Source: DATCZB01 sp035513215 (GTDB taxonomy: Bacteria; Pseudomonadota; Gammaproteobacteria; Steroidobacterales; Rariloculaceae). Taken from it: 57,210 bases of DNA. Made by a program: the position numbers and the translations under genes. This document shows positions 8,860-16,899 of this stretch, piece after piece. The notes beneath the pieces were generated by a model. It made no database searches. It was not told the origin of the DNA and saw only the letters and a program-made list of their open reading frames with translations. Where the stretch lies: contig DATKCK010000087.1 in NCBI GenBank assembly GCA_035513215.1, forward strand, positions 1-57,210, in the 5' to 3' direction. How positions within the stretch are numbered: position 1 is the stretch's first letter; each line of letters starts with the position of its first letter.

Positions 8860-9569
8860 GACCCAGCGGACGCAACTCCGACGAGCTTCGGGCGGTCCGG
8901 CTCGAGCCAGGCTTCACGCGCCATGCCGAAGGCTCGGTCCTCGCCTGCTTCGGCGATACAAGGGTGCTTTGCACGGCCTCGGTAGATCCGCGGATCCCGC
9001 CCTGGCTCAAGGGTCGGGGCTCCGGTTGGGTCACGGCCGAATACGGCATGCTGCCGCGCTCGACCCACACTCGCGCGCCGCGCGAGGCGGCCCGCGGCAG
9101 GCAAAGCGGCCGCACGCTCGAGATTCAGCGTCTGATCGGCCGCAGCCTGCGTGCGGTCGTCGATCTCGAGGCGCTCGGGGAGCGCACGATCACGGTCGAT
9201 TGTGATGTGCTCCAGGCGGACGGCGGCACTCGGACGGCGGCAGTCACCGGCGGCTACGTGGCGCTGACGCTCGCAACGCGTGAGCTCGAGCGGCGCGGCG
9301 AGATCAAGGCCGCACCGATCCACGGTCAGGTCGCTGCCGTGTCGGTCGGTATCGTCGGGGGCCGGGCGCTGCTCGACCTCGATTACGCCGAGGACTCCGA
9401 AGCCGAAACCGACATGAACGTCGTCATGAATGAGGCCGGCGGCATGATCGAGGTTCAGGGGACGGCCGAAGGGCACGCTTTCAAGCGTACCGATCTCGAC
9501 GAATTGCTCGACCTCGCCGCGAGTGGCATTCGCAGGCTCCTTGCCGCACAGCTTGCGGCTCTCGAATGA
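8856..9569 (+). CDS. rph: Ribonuclease PH
   Basis: RNase PH is a phosphate-dependent 3'-5' exoribonuclease that trims tRNA precursors. A GTG at 8856-8858, inside the stop of the phosphatase gene, gives the canonical MRPSGR start and 237 residues, matching the family. Conserved blocks are ACFGDTRVLCTASV, GWVTAEYGMLPRSTHTR, RTLEIQRLIGRSLRA, and the phosphate and active-site region DCDVLQADGGTRTAA. It overlaps rdgB by ATGA, so the three genes are probably translationally coupled. Confidence 0.96.
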   Translation: MRPSGRNSDELRAVRLEPGFTRHAEGSVLACFGDTRVLCTASVDPRIPPWLKGRGSGWVTAEYGMLPRSTHTRAPREAARGRQSGRTLEIQRLIGRSLRAVVDLEALGERTITVDCDVLQADGGTRTAAVTGGYVALTLATRELERRGEIKAAPIHGQVAAVSVGIVGGRALLDLDYAEDSEAETDMNVVMNEAGGMIEVQGTAEGHAFKRTDLDELLDLAASGIRRLLAAQLAALE

Positions 9570-10168
9570 GCCGCCCCGCCGGGGGCGCGAGCTTCATTCT
9601 TGCCACGACGAACCCGGGCAAGCTCGCTGAATATCGCGAGCTCTTCGCCGACGCGCCGATCACCTTCGAGGCGCTCGATGCCGCAACGGCGCCCGAGGAA
9701 ACGGGGCGGAGCTTCGTCGAGAACGCCCTGATCAAAGCGAGACATGCGAGCGCTTCGCGCGGCGGGCCCACGATAGCCGATGATTCCGGGCTCTGCGTCG
9801 CGGCGCTCGGCGGTGCCCCCGGCGTGCGCTCGGCGCGCTACGCCGGCCCCGATGCGTCGGACCGCGACAACCTCGAGCGGCTTCTCGCGGAGCTTGCGGG
9901 CGTCGAGCCGGGCCGCCGTGACGCGTTCTTTCATTGCGTCATCGTCGCGCTCTCAAAACCCGAGGATCCGGCGCCCGTCATCGCGTCGGGGCGCTGGAAC
10001 GGCCGTATCGCGATGCAGCCCTCGGGAGCCGGCGGCTTCGGCTACGACCCGGTCTTCTACGACCCAAAGCTCGGAATGACGGCCGCCGAGCTATCGCCCG
10101 AGACGAAGAACGCCGTCAGCCACCGCGCCCGCGCCCGGGTCGAGCTCAGGCGCCTGCTCGGATTCTGA
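9566..10168 (+). CDS. rdgB: XTP/dITP pyrophosphatase RdgB (HAM1 family)
   Basis: This enzyme sanitises the nucleotide pool by hydrolysing XTP, ITP and dITP to monophosphates. The 200-residue protein shows the N-terminal substrate-binding motif LATTNPGKLAEYRELF, the catalytic block IADDSGLCVAALGGAPGVRSARYAG and the GFGYDPVFYDP motif. The usual rph-rdgB neighbourhood supports the call. About 320 bp of non-coding DNA follow before rpmE. Confidence 0.96.
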   Translation: MSRPAGGASFILATTNPGKLAEYRELFADAPITFEALDAATAPEETGRSFVENALIKARHASASRGGPTIADDSGLCVAALGGAPGVRSARYAGPDASDRDNLERLLAELAGVEPGRRDAFFHCVIVALSKPEDPAPVIASGRWNGRIAMQPSGAGGFGYDPVFYDPKLGMTAAELSPETKNAVSHRARARVELRRLLGF

Positions 10169-10367
10169 GCGCCCGTCGCAACCTGCTTTATGCACATCCG
10201 GCGTCCGGCCGCCGGAAATCAAGCCTGTTGCGGGTACAATCTCCAGCCCTAGCTTCCGAAAGCGCCTCACGTGATTGTAAAACTTGGAGTTTCATGCCCT
10301 GCGCGTTTTTTGATCAAAGCGTAAGAAATGGCGATTCCGCAAGGGGCGCCGGTTGCGGCCGGTCCCG

Positions 10368-10402
10368 TTCTCCACAGAGTTATGCACAGGAATTGTGGAT
10401 AA
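10368..10402. promoter_or_regulatory. Cluster of three DnaA boxes
   Basis: Within the gene-free stretch 10169-10489 there are three 9-mers related to the DnaA box TTATNCACA. These are TTCTCCACA at 10368-10376 (one mismatch), TTATGCACA at 10380-10388 (matches) and TGTGGATAA at 10394-10402, the perfect consensus on the minus strand. Spacings are 3 and 5 bp. A short T-rich run lies about 60 bp upstream. Only three boxes and no long AT-rich unwinding element are visible, so a full origin is not supported. A DnaA-titration or regulatory site is possible. The rest of the stretch holds nothing I can name. Confidence 0.6.
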
Positions 10403-10489
10403 GGGCTCGCCGGCACCGCTCGATTGCCCCCGAATCTTGTCTTTCCGCTCCTCGCTGAGTATTCTCACGCGCCCGCGTGAGAGCCGACG

Positions 10490-10702
10490 ATGAAAGCCGA
10501 TATCCATCCCAATTACGCCGAAATCAAGGTCACGTGCAGTTGTGGCAACGAGTTCGTGACGCGCTCGACGCTCGGTGAGGACCTCCACGTCGAGGTCTGC
10601 TCGTCGTGTCACCCCTTCTATACCGGCAAGCAGAAGATCGTGGATGCCGGCGGGCGCGTCGACAAGTTCCGTCGCCGCTACGGCCTCTCCAAGAGCAGCT
10701 GA
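10490..10702 (+). CDS. rpmE: 50S ribosomal protein L31, zinc-binding type
   Basis: L31 bridges the ribosomal subunits. The 70 residues begin MKADIHPNYAEI and keep the four Cys of the zinc form at positions 16, 18, 37 and 40 (CSC and CSSC), so this is the C+ type. The zinc-independent C- paralogue, if any, is not in the window. It stands alone as a transcription unit followed by a small hairpin. Confidence 0.98.
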   Translation: MKADIHPNYAEIKVTCSCGNEFVTRSTLGEDLHVEVCSSCHPFYTGKQKIVDAGGRVDKFRRRYGLSKSS

Positions 10703-10704
10703 AA

Positions 10705-10721
10705 CCCGCCATTCTGGCGGG
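10705..10721 (+). terminator. Possible terminator hairpin after rpmE
   Basis: A perfect 7-bp inverted repeat CCCGCCA/TGGCGGG with a 3-nt loop begins 2 nt after the rpmE stop codon. It is GC-rich but has no T-run after it, so it may be a weak terminator or an mRNA 3'-end stabiliser. Confidence 0.45.
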
Positions 10722-10749
10722 ATCCGGGCCCTTCGGCGCCCGCATCGTC

Positions 10750-10758
10750 TGCTATAAT
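10750..10758 (+). promoter_or_regulatory. Extended -10 promoter of gltA
   Basis: The sequence TGCTATAAT is a perfect extended -10 element (TGN followed by TATAAT). No good -35 hexamer lies 16-18 bp upstream, which is usual for extended -10 promoters. It would give a transcript with a leader of about 120 nt before gltA. That leader contains an inverted repeat, GGCCGGA at 10804-10810 and TCCGGCC at 10830-10836, of unknown role. Confidence 0.65.
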
Positions 10759-10882
10759 CACCTGCCGCGTCGCCCCACGGTTGTTGCGCGGTCCCTCGTT
10801 ACAGGCCGGAAGATCTACCGGGCCATCGGTCCGGCCAGCGCAGTTTGCCGAGGGGATTTGCTTTAGCGCCTGGGTTTGATGC

Positions 10883-12184
10883 ATGACGACCAAGAGCTTT
10901 ACCTTAATCCACCCCGATACGGGCGCCGAAGTTTCTCTGCCCGTGCTGATACCGGTCGCCGGCCCTCCCGTTATCGACGTAACCAAAATTTACGCCCAGA
11001 CCGGCGCTTTCACGTTCGATCCCGGCTATGCCGCGACGGCCAGTTGCGAGAGCACGGTCACCTATATCGACGGCGAGACCGGAATCCTGCAATACCGCGG
11101 CTATCCCATCGAGCAGCTCGCGGAGAGCTCCACTTTCATCGAGGTCGCTTACCTGCTGCTGCACGGCGAGCTGCCGAGCGAATCCGAGCTCGCCGCGTTC
11201 GATCATTCGATTCGCACGCACACGATGCTCAACGAGTCGCTGCTACGTTTCTACAACGGTTTCCACCACAACGCCCACCCCATGGCCATGGTCTCGGGCG
11301 TCGTGGCGTCGATGTCGGCCTTCTATCACGACAGCACCAACATCCGCGATGCCTACGACCGGGACGTGTTCGCCTACCGGATCATTGCCAAGATCCCGAC
11401 GATAGCGGCCGCCGCCTTCAAGCATTCCCGGGGCCAGCCTTTCGTCTACCCGCGCAACGATCTCGATTACTGCAGCAATCTGCTCAGAATGTTCTTCTCG
11501 GTACCCTCGGACGAATACGACGTCGATCCCGTCGCGTCGCAGGCGCTGGATCTGCTGTTCATATTGCATGCCGATCACGAGCAAAACTGCAGCACCTCGA
11601 CCGTTCGTCTCGCGGGCAGCTCCGGGACGAATCCGTATTCTGCGATCGCGGCCGGCATGTCCGCGCTCTGGGGCCCGGCCCATGGCGGCGCCAACGAGGC
11701 CGTCATCAACATGCTCGAGGAGATCGGTTCCGCCGAGCGGATCGGCAAGTATATCGACCGCGCCAAGGACAAGGACGACCCCTTCAGGCTGATGGGCTTC
11801 GGCCACAGGGTTTACAAGAACCATGATCCGCGGGCGACGATCATCCGCAAAATGGCGCACCGCGTCCTCGAGCAGCTCGGCCGCGAAGACGATGCGCCGT
11901 TGTTCGAGCTCGCGCTCAAGCTCGAGGAGGTTGCGCTGAAGGACGAATACTTCGTCGAGAAGAACCTCTATCCCAACGTCGATTTCTATTCGGGCATCAT
12001 CTACCGCGCGCTCGGCATACCAAAGTCGATGTTCACCGTCATGTTCGCGATCGCGCGCTGCGTCGGCTGGGTCACGCACTGGCAGGAAATGGTCGCTGAT
12101 CCGGGCACGAGGATCGGGCGACCGCGCCAGCTCTACAAGGGCCCCGCGAAACGCAACTACGTGCCGATCGGCAAGCGCTCTTAG
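10883..12184 (+). CDS. gltA: Citrate synthase
   Basis: Citrate synthase condenses oxaloacetate and acetyl-CoA at the entry to the TCA cycle. The 433 residues are the length of the proteobacterial hexameric (type II) enzyme. The catalytic block HADHEQNCSTSTVRLAGSSG, the second His region ALWGPAHGGANEAV and the Asp region VDFYSGIIYRALG are all present, as is the FGHRVYKNHDPRA segment. It is a single-gene unit. Its stop codon overlaps that of the convergent gene by 4 bp, and the joint is a small palindrome (AAGCGC..GCGCTT). Confidence 0.97.
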   Translation: MTTKSFTLIHPDTGAEVSLPVLIPVAGPPVIDVTKIYAQTGAFTFDPGYAATASCESTVTYIDGETGILQYRGYPIEQLAESSTFIEVAYLLLHGELPSESELAAFDHSIRTHTMLNESLLRFYNGFHHNAHPMAMVSGVVASMSAFYHDSTNIRDAYDRDVFAYRIIAKIPTIAAAAFKHSRGQPFVYPRNDLDYCSNLLRMFFSVPSDEYDVDPVASQALDLLFILHADHEQNCSTSTVRLAGSSGTNPYSAIAAGMSALWGPAHGGANEAVINMLEEIGSAERIGKYIDRAKDKDDPFRLMGFGHRVYKNHDPRATIIRKMAHRVLEQLGREDDAPLFELALKLEEVALKDEYFVEKNLYPNVDFYSGIIYRALGIPKSMFTVMFAIARCVGWVTHWQEMVADPGTRIGRPRQLYKGPAKRNYVPIGKRS

Positions 12185-12792
12185 CGCTTGAGCAGGGCCT
12201 CGATCTCGTGGTGCGCTGCCCTGGCCATCGGGCGCCGGTCGATGCTCGACAGCGGCGCCTCGCGGATACCGTTCTCGGGGAACACGGGCGTCAGCACCGT
12301 CGCGCCGTCGGTCCGGAAGCGATAGGCCGGAACCTGTGTCTGGCGCCCGCCGCCGAAACGGTAGCGCTGAGCGCAGTGTGACACGCGATACCCGTGCCGC
12401 TCCAGCGCGAAGCCGACCGCCTCGGGGCTCGGCGCGAAGACGTGAACCTCGATGCGGCTCGTGCTCGTGGCCGTGCCAGACAGCACGGGACCGGCGAGGC
12501 GCGGCTCGAAGTCCGAGAGCTGATGCATGATGGAGAGCGCCACTTGCCTGAGCTCGAAGAGTCGATCGGCGTGACCGTCACCCTCGAAGATCCGCTGCCT
12601 TTCGGCAAGACAGGCCTCGATCTGGGCGTTGCTCGGCAGCGCGCCGAGCGTTGCGACCGAAAGCCGCTGAGCGGCCTTGCGCTTGGCAAGCCCGTAATCG
12701 ACGATGCCATGCTCGATCATCAGTCTCGCCGATTCCTGGGCGAGTCTTTCCCTGAGCTCGTATTGCAGGGCGGGGGACTTGCGCCGCGCCAT
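12181..12792 (-). CDS. Conserved hypothetical protein
   Basis: A 203-residue protein starting at the ATG 12790-12792 (MARRKSPALQYELRERL). The N-terminal third is helical and basic. The middle contains FEPRLAGPVLSGTATSTSRIEVHVFAPSPEAV, where a Gly-rich segment precedes strands, and the C-terminus carries a YRF..DGATVLTPVFPENGIREAPL block. This layout recalls small nucleotidyltransferase-like proteins of gammaproteobacteria, but I cannot point to catalytic carboxylates with certainty. It lies 8 bp downstream of the PBP1A gene on the same strand, so co-transcription is likely. Confidence 0.7.
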   Translation of the reverse strand: MARRKSPALQYELRERLAQESARLMIEHGIVDYGLAKRKAAQRLSVATLGALPSNAQIEACLAERQRIFEGDGHADRLFELRQVALSIMHQLSDFEPRLAGPVLSGTATSTSRIEVHVFAPSPEAVGFALERHGYRVSHCAQRYRFGGGRQTQVPAYRFRTDGATVLTPVFPENGIREAPLSSIDRRPMARAAHHEIEALLKR

Positions 12793-12800
12793 GGCAAACC

Positions 12801-15410
12801 TCACTCGAAAAGCGGTTGCGTACGCGGTCCCTGATCGGGTCCTGTCGGCAATGATTCGCCTGAAAAGCAGGCGGTGTCTGGCTCCCGCTCGGGCACGTTG
12901 TCGGCCACGAAAATCTCGAACTCCGCGTCCCGATTGCAGCCTGCCGCAACGAGCCCGCTGTCGGGATCGACGCGCCGCTCGACGATGCCGGGCGGGCGGG
13001 CCAGTGAATGGTTCGGCATGCCGTCGAGCGCCGCCCTCATGAAATCGATCCAGACCGGGATCGCCGTGCGTCCGCCCTGCTCGGTGCCCGTTCTTCTGTT
13101 GCTGCCGAGCTCGCGCGTATCGTCGTCGAAGCCGATGCGGGCGACGGCGACGACATCGGCATTGAAGCCGGCGAACCACGCGTCGCGCGCTTCATTCGTC
13201 GTCCCCGTCTTGCCCGCGAGATCGGTGCGCCCGGGGAAGGCCTGTCCGGCCCGCGCGCCGGTGCCGCGTCGTACGACGTCCTCGAGCACGTCCGTGATGA
13301 GATAGATCCGCTGCGCCGACTCGACACGCTCGGCGCAGCGCAAAGGCGGAAAGAGATCGCTGCTGCGCTCGATGAGCCGCGGCCTCGGGCCGTCGTTGGT
13401 GGACGACTCCGCGGCGTCCTCGGGCTCGGGGCAGACATATTCGACGCTCAGGCGCGCGTCGTAGAGCAGGTTGCCCTGAGCGTCCTCGGCGCGCTGTATG
13501 AAGTAGGGCGCCGGCAGCGACTCGGCGTCCGGGCGAACGCCGACGGCGTAGCCGCCGTTCGCGAGAATCGCATAGCCGTACGCCAGCGCCAGCGGCGTGA
13601 CGACCATGCTGCCGAGCGCAAGGCTCGCGTTGCGATCCTCGGGCCGCGGCTCGAAACCGAATCGCTCGACGTAATCGGCCGCGTATCTCGTTCCGATATC
13701 CCGAATGACACGATCGGCCGCGGCGTTCAGGGACTCGAACAGCGCCTCGCGCAGCGGCAGCTCGCCGTGGTAGACGCCCTCGTAGTTCTGGACGGCGCGG
13801 CTGCGCTCGAGCGCCGCGCTGAATTCGCGATAGGGCGCGTCGTTGACGATCTGCGCAAGCGTGTAACCGCGCGCGAGCGCAGCGAGATAAACGAAAGGCT
13901 TGAATGCGGAGCCCGGCTGACGCAACGACTGCGTCGCGCGATTGAACGCTGTCTGCTGATAGCTGAAGCCGCCGGCGAGCGCGGCAATGGCGCCGTCCAT
14001 CGGGTCGACCGAGACGAGCGCGCCCTGAATTTCCGGAATCTGGACCAGCCTGAGCGTGCCGTCACCGAGCCGCTCGAAGCGAACGATATCGCCGGCCGCA
14101 AGCACGTCGCCGACGGTCTCGGGATTGGAACCCTGGCGCGCGTCGGTGATGAACTCATAGGCCCAGCTCACGGCATCGAAACCGACCGGCATGACCCCGC
14201 GGTTTCTGAAGTAGACATCGGCGGAAGCATCGTTGACGCCGAGGACGACGGCCGTCTCGGTCCCGTACTCGTCCGGGTAGTCCGCGAGCAGCGTGTCGAG
14301 AGTGGCCGCGGGATCGGCATCGATCTCCGCAAGCGCTTCCTCGGAGGCGCCGAGATCGAGCGGATCGCCGAGACCGAGGGAGCCGCCGAGACCAAGCGCC
14401 TCGAAATCGATGCGGCCGATCGGCCCGCGATAGCCGTGATTGCGATCGTAGGTCATCAGGCCGTTGCGCAGCGCTTCGTTCGCCGCGCGCTGCAGCCGGC
14501 TGTCGATCGTCGTCGTGACCCGCAGGCCCGAGGTGTCGCAGGTCTCCTTGCCGAATCTGCGCTGGCACCACTCGTAAGCCATCGCCGCGACGTAGCCTGC
14601 CGAGAGCTCGATATCGACATCGAACTTCTGCGAGACGATCGGCTCGGCCAATGCCGCCTCGCGCTCGGCGCGGTCGATGTAGCCGAGTTCGTGCATCCGG
14701 CGCAGGACGTAGGCGCGGCGCGATGCCGCGTCCTCCGGACTGTTGTAGGGGTTGTTGCGCGACGGCGCCGTCGGGATGCCGGCGATGACCGCCACTTCCG
14801 ATAGTGTGAGCTGGTTCAGCTCCTTATTAAAGTACGTCCGCGCCGCGGTCACGACACCGTACGACCGCTGGCCGAAAAAATACGTGTTCAGGTAGAGCCC
14901 GAGGATTTCGTCCTTCGTGAACTCGCGCTCGATGCGAAACGCGAGGAAGATCTCGGAGATCTTTCGCCCGAGCGCGTAGTCGCGGGACAGCAGGTCCGTC
15001 GTCCGCGTGATCTGCTGCGTAATCGTGCTGCCGCCCGGAACGCGGTCGCTCGATCTGGTCACGAACTGAATGCCGTAGTTGATGCCGGCGCGGATCGTGC
15101 TGACGAAGTCGATGCCGGAATGCTCGTAGAAACGGTCGTCCTCGGCCGCGATGACGGCCTGCTTGAGCGCGAGCGGAATCTCATCGAAATCCGCGGGCGT
15201 CCTGAGCTGCTCCCCGAACTGCGTGATCAGCCGACCGTCCCGGCTGTAGACGCCCATCGGGGTCTGAAAGCGGACCTCCCGGAGCTCCGCGGCATCCGGC
15301 AGGCTCGGCTCGACGTAGAAATAGGCCCCCGAAACGACGGCCGTCGCCGCCACTCCGGCCACCAGCCCGAGCGTCAGAAGCTGAAGCGGTATGCGCAACC
15401 ATGCTTTCAT
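12801..15410 (-). CDS. mrcA: Penicillin-binding protein 1A, bifunctional
   Basis: This class A PBP polymerises and cross-links peptidoglycan in the periplasm. The 869 residues start with a membrane anchor (about 8-32). The glycosyltransferase domain carries AAEDDRFYEHSGID (catalytic Glu at residue 90) and GGSTITQQ (126-133). The transpeptidase domain has the nucleophile motif SAFK at 501-504, SLN at 560-562 and KTGTT at 734-738. The C-terminal tail is acidic. It is divergent from pilM across a 427-bp region, an arrangement conserved in many gammaproteobacteria. Confidence 0.95.
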   Translation of the reverse strand: MKAWLRIPLQLLTLGLVAGVAATAVVSGAYFYVEPSLPDAAELREVRFQTPMGVYSRDGRLITQFGEQLRTPADFDEIPLALKQAVIAAEDDRFYEHSGIDFVSTIRAGINYGIQFVTRSSDRVPGGSTITQQITRTTDLLSRDYALGRKISEIFLAFRIEREFTKDEILGLYLNTYFFGQRSYGVVTAARTYFNKELNQLTLSEVAVIAGIPTAPSRNNPYNSPEDAASRRAYVLRRMHELGYIDRAEREAALAEPIVSQKFDVDIELSAGYVAAMAYEWCQRRFGKETCDTSGLRVTTTIDSRLQRAANEALRNGLMTYDRNHGYRGPIGRIDFEALGLGGSLGLGDPLDLGASEEALAEIDADPAATLDTLLADYPDEYGTETAVVLGVNDASADVYFRNRGVMPVGFDAVSWAYEFITDARQGSNPETVGDVLAAGDIVRFERLGDGTLRLVQIPEIQGALVSVDPMDGAIAALAGGFSYQQTAFNRATQSLRQPGSAFKPFVYLAALARGYTLAQIVNDAPYREFSAALERSRAVQNYEGVYHGELPLREALFESLNAAADRVIRDIGTRYAADYVERFGFEPRPEDRNASLALGSMVVTPLALAYGYAILANGGYAVGVRPDAESLPAPYFIQRAEDAQGNLLYDARLSVEYVCPEPEDAAESSTNDGPRPRLIERSSDLFPPLRCAERVESAQRIYLITDVLEDVVRRGTGARAGQAFPGRTDLAGKTGTTNEARDAWFAGFNADVVAVARIGFDDDTRELGSNRRTGTEQGGRTAIPVWIDFMRAALDGMPNHSLARPPGIVERRVDPDSGLVAAGCNRDAEFEIFVADNVPEREPDTACFSGESLPTGPDQGPRTQPLFE

Positions 15411-15462
15411 GGCGAAACCTGCATTCTGCGTCCTTGCCTTGGACTAGGGCTTTGTGCATAGT

Positions 15463-15563
15463 CCGCCGAATCAGGCAAACCTGCCGAAAGGCGGGGACGC
15501 AAAGCCACCGGTCTACGGGCGTTCCATGCCATTGGACGCCTAGGATAGCGGGGCTGCCGGCGC
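15463..15563 (+). promoter_or_regulatory. c-di-GMP-I (GEMM) riboswitch upstream of pilM
   Basis: The RNA sense strand shows the GEMM-I signature. The conserved AGGCAAACC lies at 15473-15481. A P2 stem of about 6 bp is capped by a GAAA tetraloop at 15486-15489. The invariant GGGACGCAAAGCC ends at 15506, and a P3 arm follows with CCGG.CTACGG, an apical hairpin (GGCG..CGCC) and CCTAGGATAGCGGGG. A possible closing P1 pairs CGCCG at 15464-15468 with CGGCG at 15558-15562. The base aligned with G20 of the Vibrio Vc2 aptamer is G, which points to c-di-GMP rather than the cGAMP-selective G20A class. It is on the same strand as pilMNOPQ, about 275 nt before the pilM start. Confidence 0.93.
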
Positions 15564-15837
15564 CAATAAATGCCCCAGGTCCCAGCGACGCAAGGCAGGC
15601 ACCGACGGTCGACGAGGCCCCGAGGCGCGGGCCCAGGCTTTAGCTTCCCAGCCGTCGGAATTGCCAGAAACGCAGAGGAAGAGATGCCGCAAGATGCCAC
15701 AGCCCCAGATAGGCTCAATCCCCGTATCGTGAATCCGATCACAACGGTGTATATCCGGGCTAAGTTATAGTTAAATTGTCGAGCTGAGGGCGTGTGTAGG
15801 ATTCTAACCCAACTACCCGAGTTGGAAAGGAAAAGAT
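15564..15837 (+). other. Long 5' leader between riboswitch and pilM
   Basis: No convincing gene is seen in these 274 bp. A GC-rich inverted repeat, GGCCC..GGGCC at about 15616-15633, lies inside a wider 7-bp repeat CCGACGG (15602-15608)/CCGTCGG (15652-15658). This could be part of the expression platform. There is no clear T-run for intrinsic termination. The pilM ribosome-binding site GGAAAGG is at 15824-15830. A weak promoter-like pair, TTGCCT at 15434-15439 and CATAGT at 15457-15462 (17-bp spacer), lies before the aptamer but would start transcription too late to include the possible P1. Confidence 0.5.
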
Positions 15838-16899
15838 GTGTTCGGTAACAGTCGCACCCGGCCCTTGTTAGGTCTGGACGTCACGACATCCTCGGTCAAA
15901 CTCATCGAATTGGCCCAGTCGGGACGCGGGTATCGAGTCGAGTCTTTCGCGGCGGAGGCGACGCCTGCGAACGCAATCAATGACAAGGCCATCGTCGATG
16001 CCGAGGCCGTCGGCGAGGCGATTCGCCGGGCCGTCAAGCGCTCCGGCACCAAGACCCGCGAGGCAGCGGTCGCGATCTCCGGCGACGCCGCGATCACGAA
16101 GGTGATTCAGATGCCGAAGAATCTGAGCGATGCCGACCTCGAGGGCCAGGTCGAGCTTCAGGCCGACCAATACATTCCGTTCCCGATGGAGGAAGTCAGT
16201 TTCGATTTCGAGACCATCGGCGAAAGCGAGCGCGACCCGGACATGGTCGATATTCTGCTCGTCGCGACCCGAACCGAGAACGTCGAGCAACGACAGGCGG
16301 CCGTCGAGGCTGCCGGGCTCACGGCCTGCGTCGTCGACGTCGAGGCGTTCGCCGTCGAGAATGCCTGCTCGCTGCTGACGCATCAGATGCCGGAGGGCGG
16401 CATCGACAAGTTCATCGCCATTGTCGATTTCGGCGCGAGCACCACCACTTTCAGCGTGCTGCACGACCTCAAAGTCGTCTACACGCGCGACTTCGCCTTC
16501 GGCGGACAGCAGCTCACCGAGGAGATCATGCGCACCTACGGACTCAGCCTCGAAGACGCGGGCCGTGCCAAGAAAGAAGGAGGTCTGCCCAGCAACTATC
16601 AGCCGGAAGTGCTCGACGCGTTCATGGACGACATGTCGCAGCAGGTCAGCCGATCGCTTCAGTTCTTCCTTGCTTCGGGCACGGGCCGCGACCAGCCCGA
16701 CCAGGTTCTCGTCTGCGGCGGCTGCGCGAACATTCCCGGCGTCGCCGACGTCATCGGCAGCCGAATCGGCATCGCGACTGAAGTCGGCGATCCCCTCGGT
16801 CAGATGAAGCTTTCTTCCCGCGCGAAGTCGCACGGCGTACACAAGGATGCGACCGCGTTGCTGACGGCCTGCGGGCTTGCATTGAGGAGTTTCGACTAA
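15838..16899 (+). CDS. pilM: Type IV pilus assembly ATPase-like PilM
   Basis: PilM is the actin-like cytoplasmic protein of the type IV pilus alignment complex that binds the PilN N-terminus. The 353 residues begin, from a GTG, MFGNSRTRPLLGLDVTTSSVKLIEL. They show the actin-fold phosphate loops GLDVTTSSVKL and VDFGASTTTFSVL, plus the C-terminal VCGGCANIPGV adenosine motif. An SD GGAAAGG precedes the GTG by 7 nt. Its stop overlaps the pilN start by 1 bp (TAATG). Expression is probably controlled by the c-di-GMP riboswitch upstream. Confidence 0.96.
   Translation: MFGNSRTRPLLGLDVTTSSVKLIELAQSGRGYRVESFAAEATPANAINDKAIVDAEAVGEAIRRAVKRSGTKTREAAVAISGDAAITKVIQMPKNLSDADLEGQVELQADQYIPFPMEEVSFDFETIGESERDPDMVDILLVATRTENVEQRQAAVEAAGLTACVVDVEAFAVENACSLLTHQMPEGGIDKFIAIVDFGASTTTFSVLHDLKVVYTRDFAFGGQQLTEEIMRTYGLSLEDAGRAKKEGGLPSNYQPEVLDAFMDDMSQQVSRSLQFFLASGTGRDQPDQVLVCGGCANIPGVADVIGSRIGIATEVGDPLGQMKLSSRAKSHGVHKDATALLTACGLALRSFD

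Noticed and set aside
10169..10489. Replication origin at the DnaA-box cluster
   Set aside because: Only three boxes, no clear AT-rich unwinding element and no dnaA, rpmH or gidA nearby. Kept only as a DnaA-box cluster.
15434..15462. TTGCCT-N17-CATAGT as promoter of the riboswitch transcript
   Set aside because: Spacing is good, but the start would fall at about 15469, after the 5' arm of the possible P1 helix. Left as uncertain rather than called.
15463..15563. cGAMP-selective (GEMM-Ib) riboswitch
   Set aside because: The base before GCAAACC, aligned with G20 of Vc2, is G rather than the A found in the cGAMP class.
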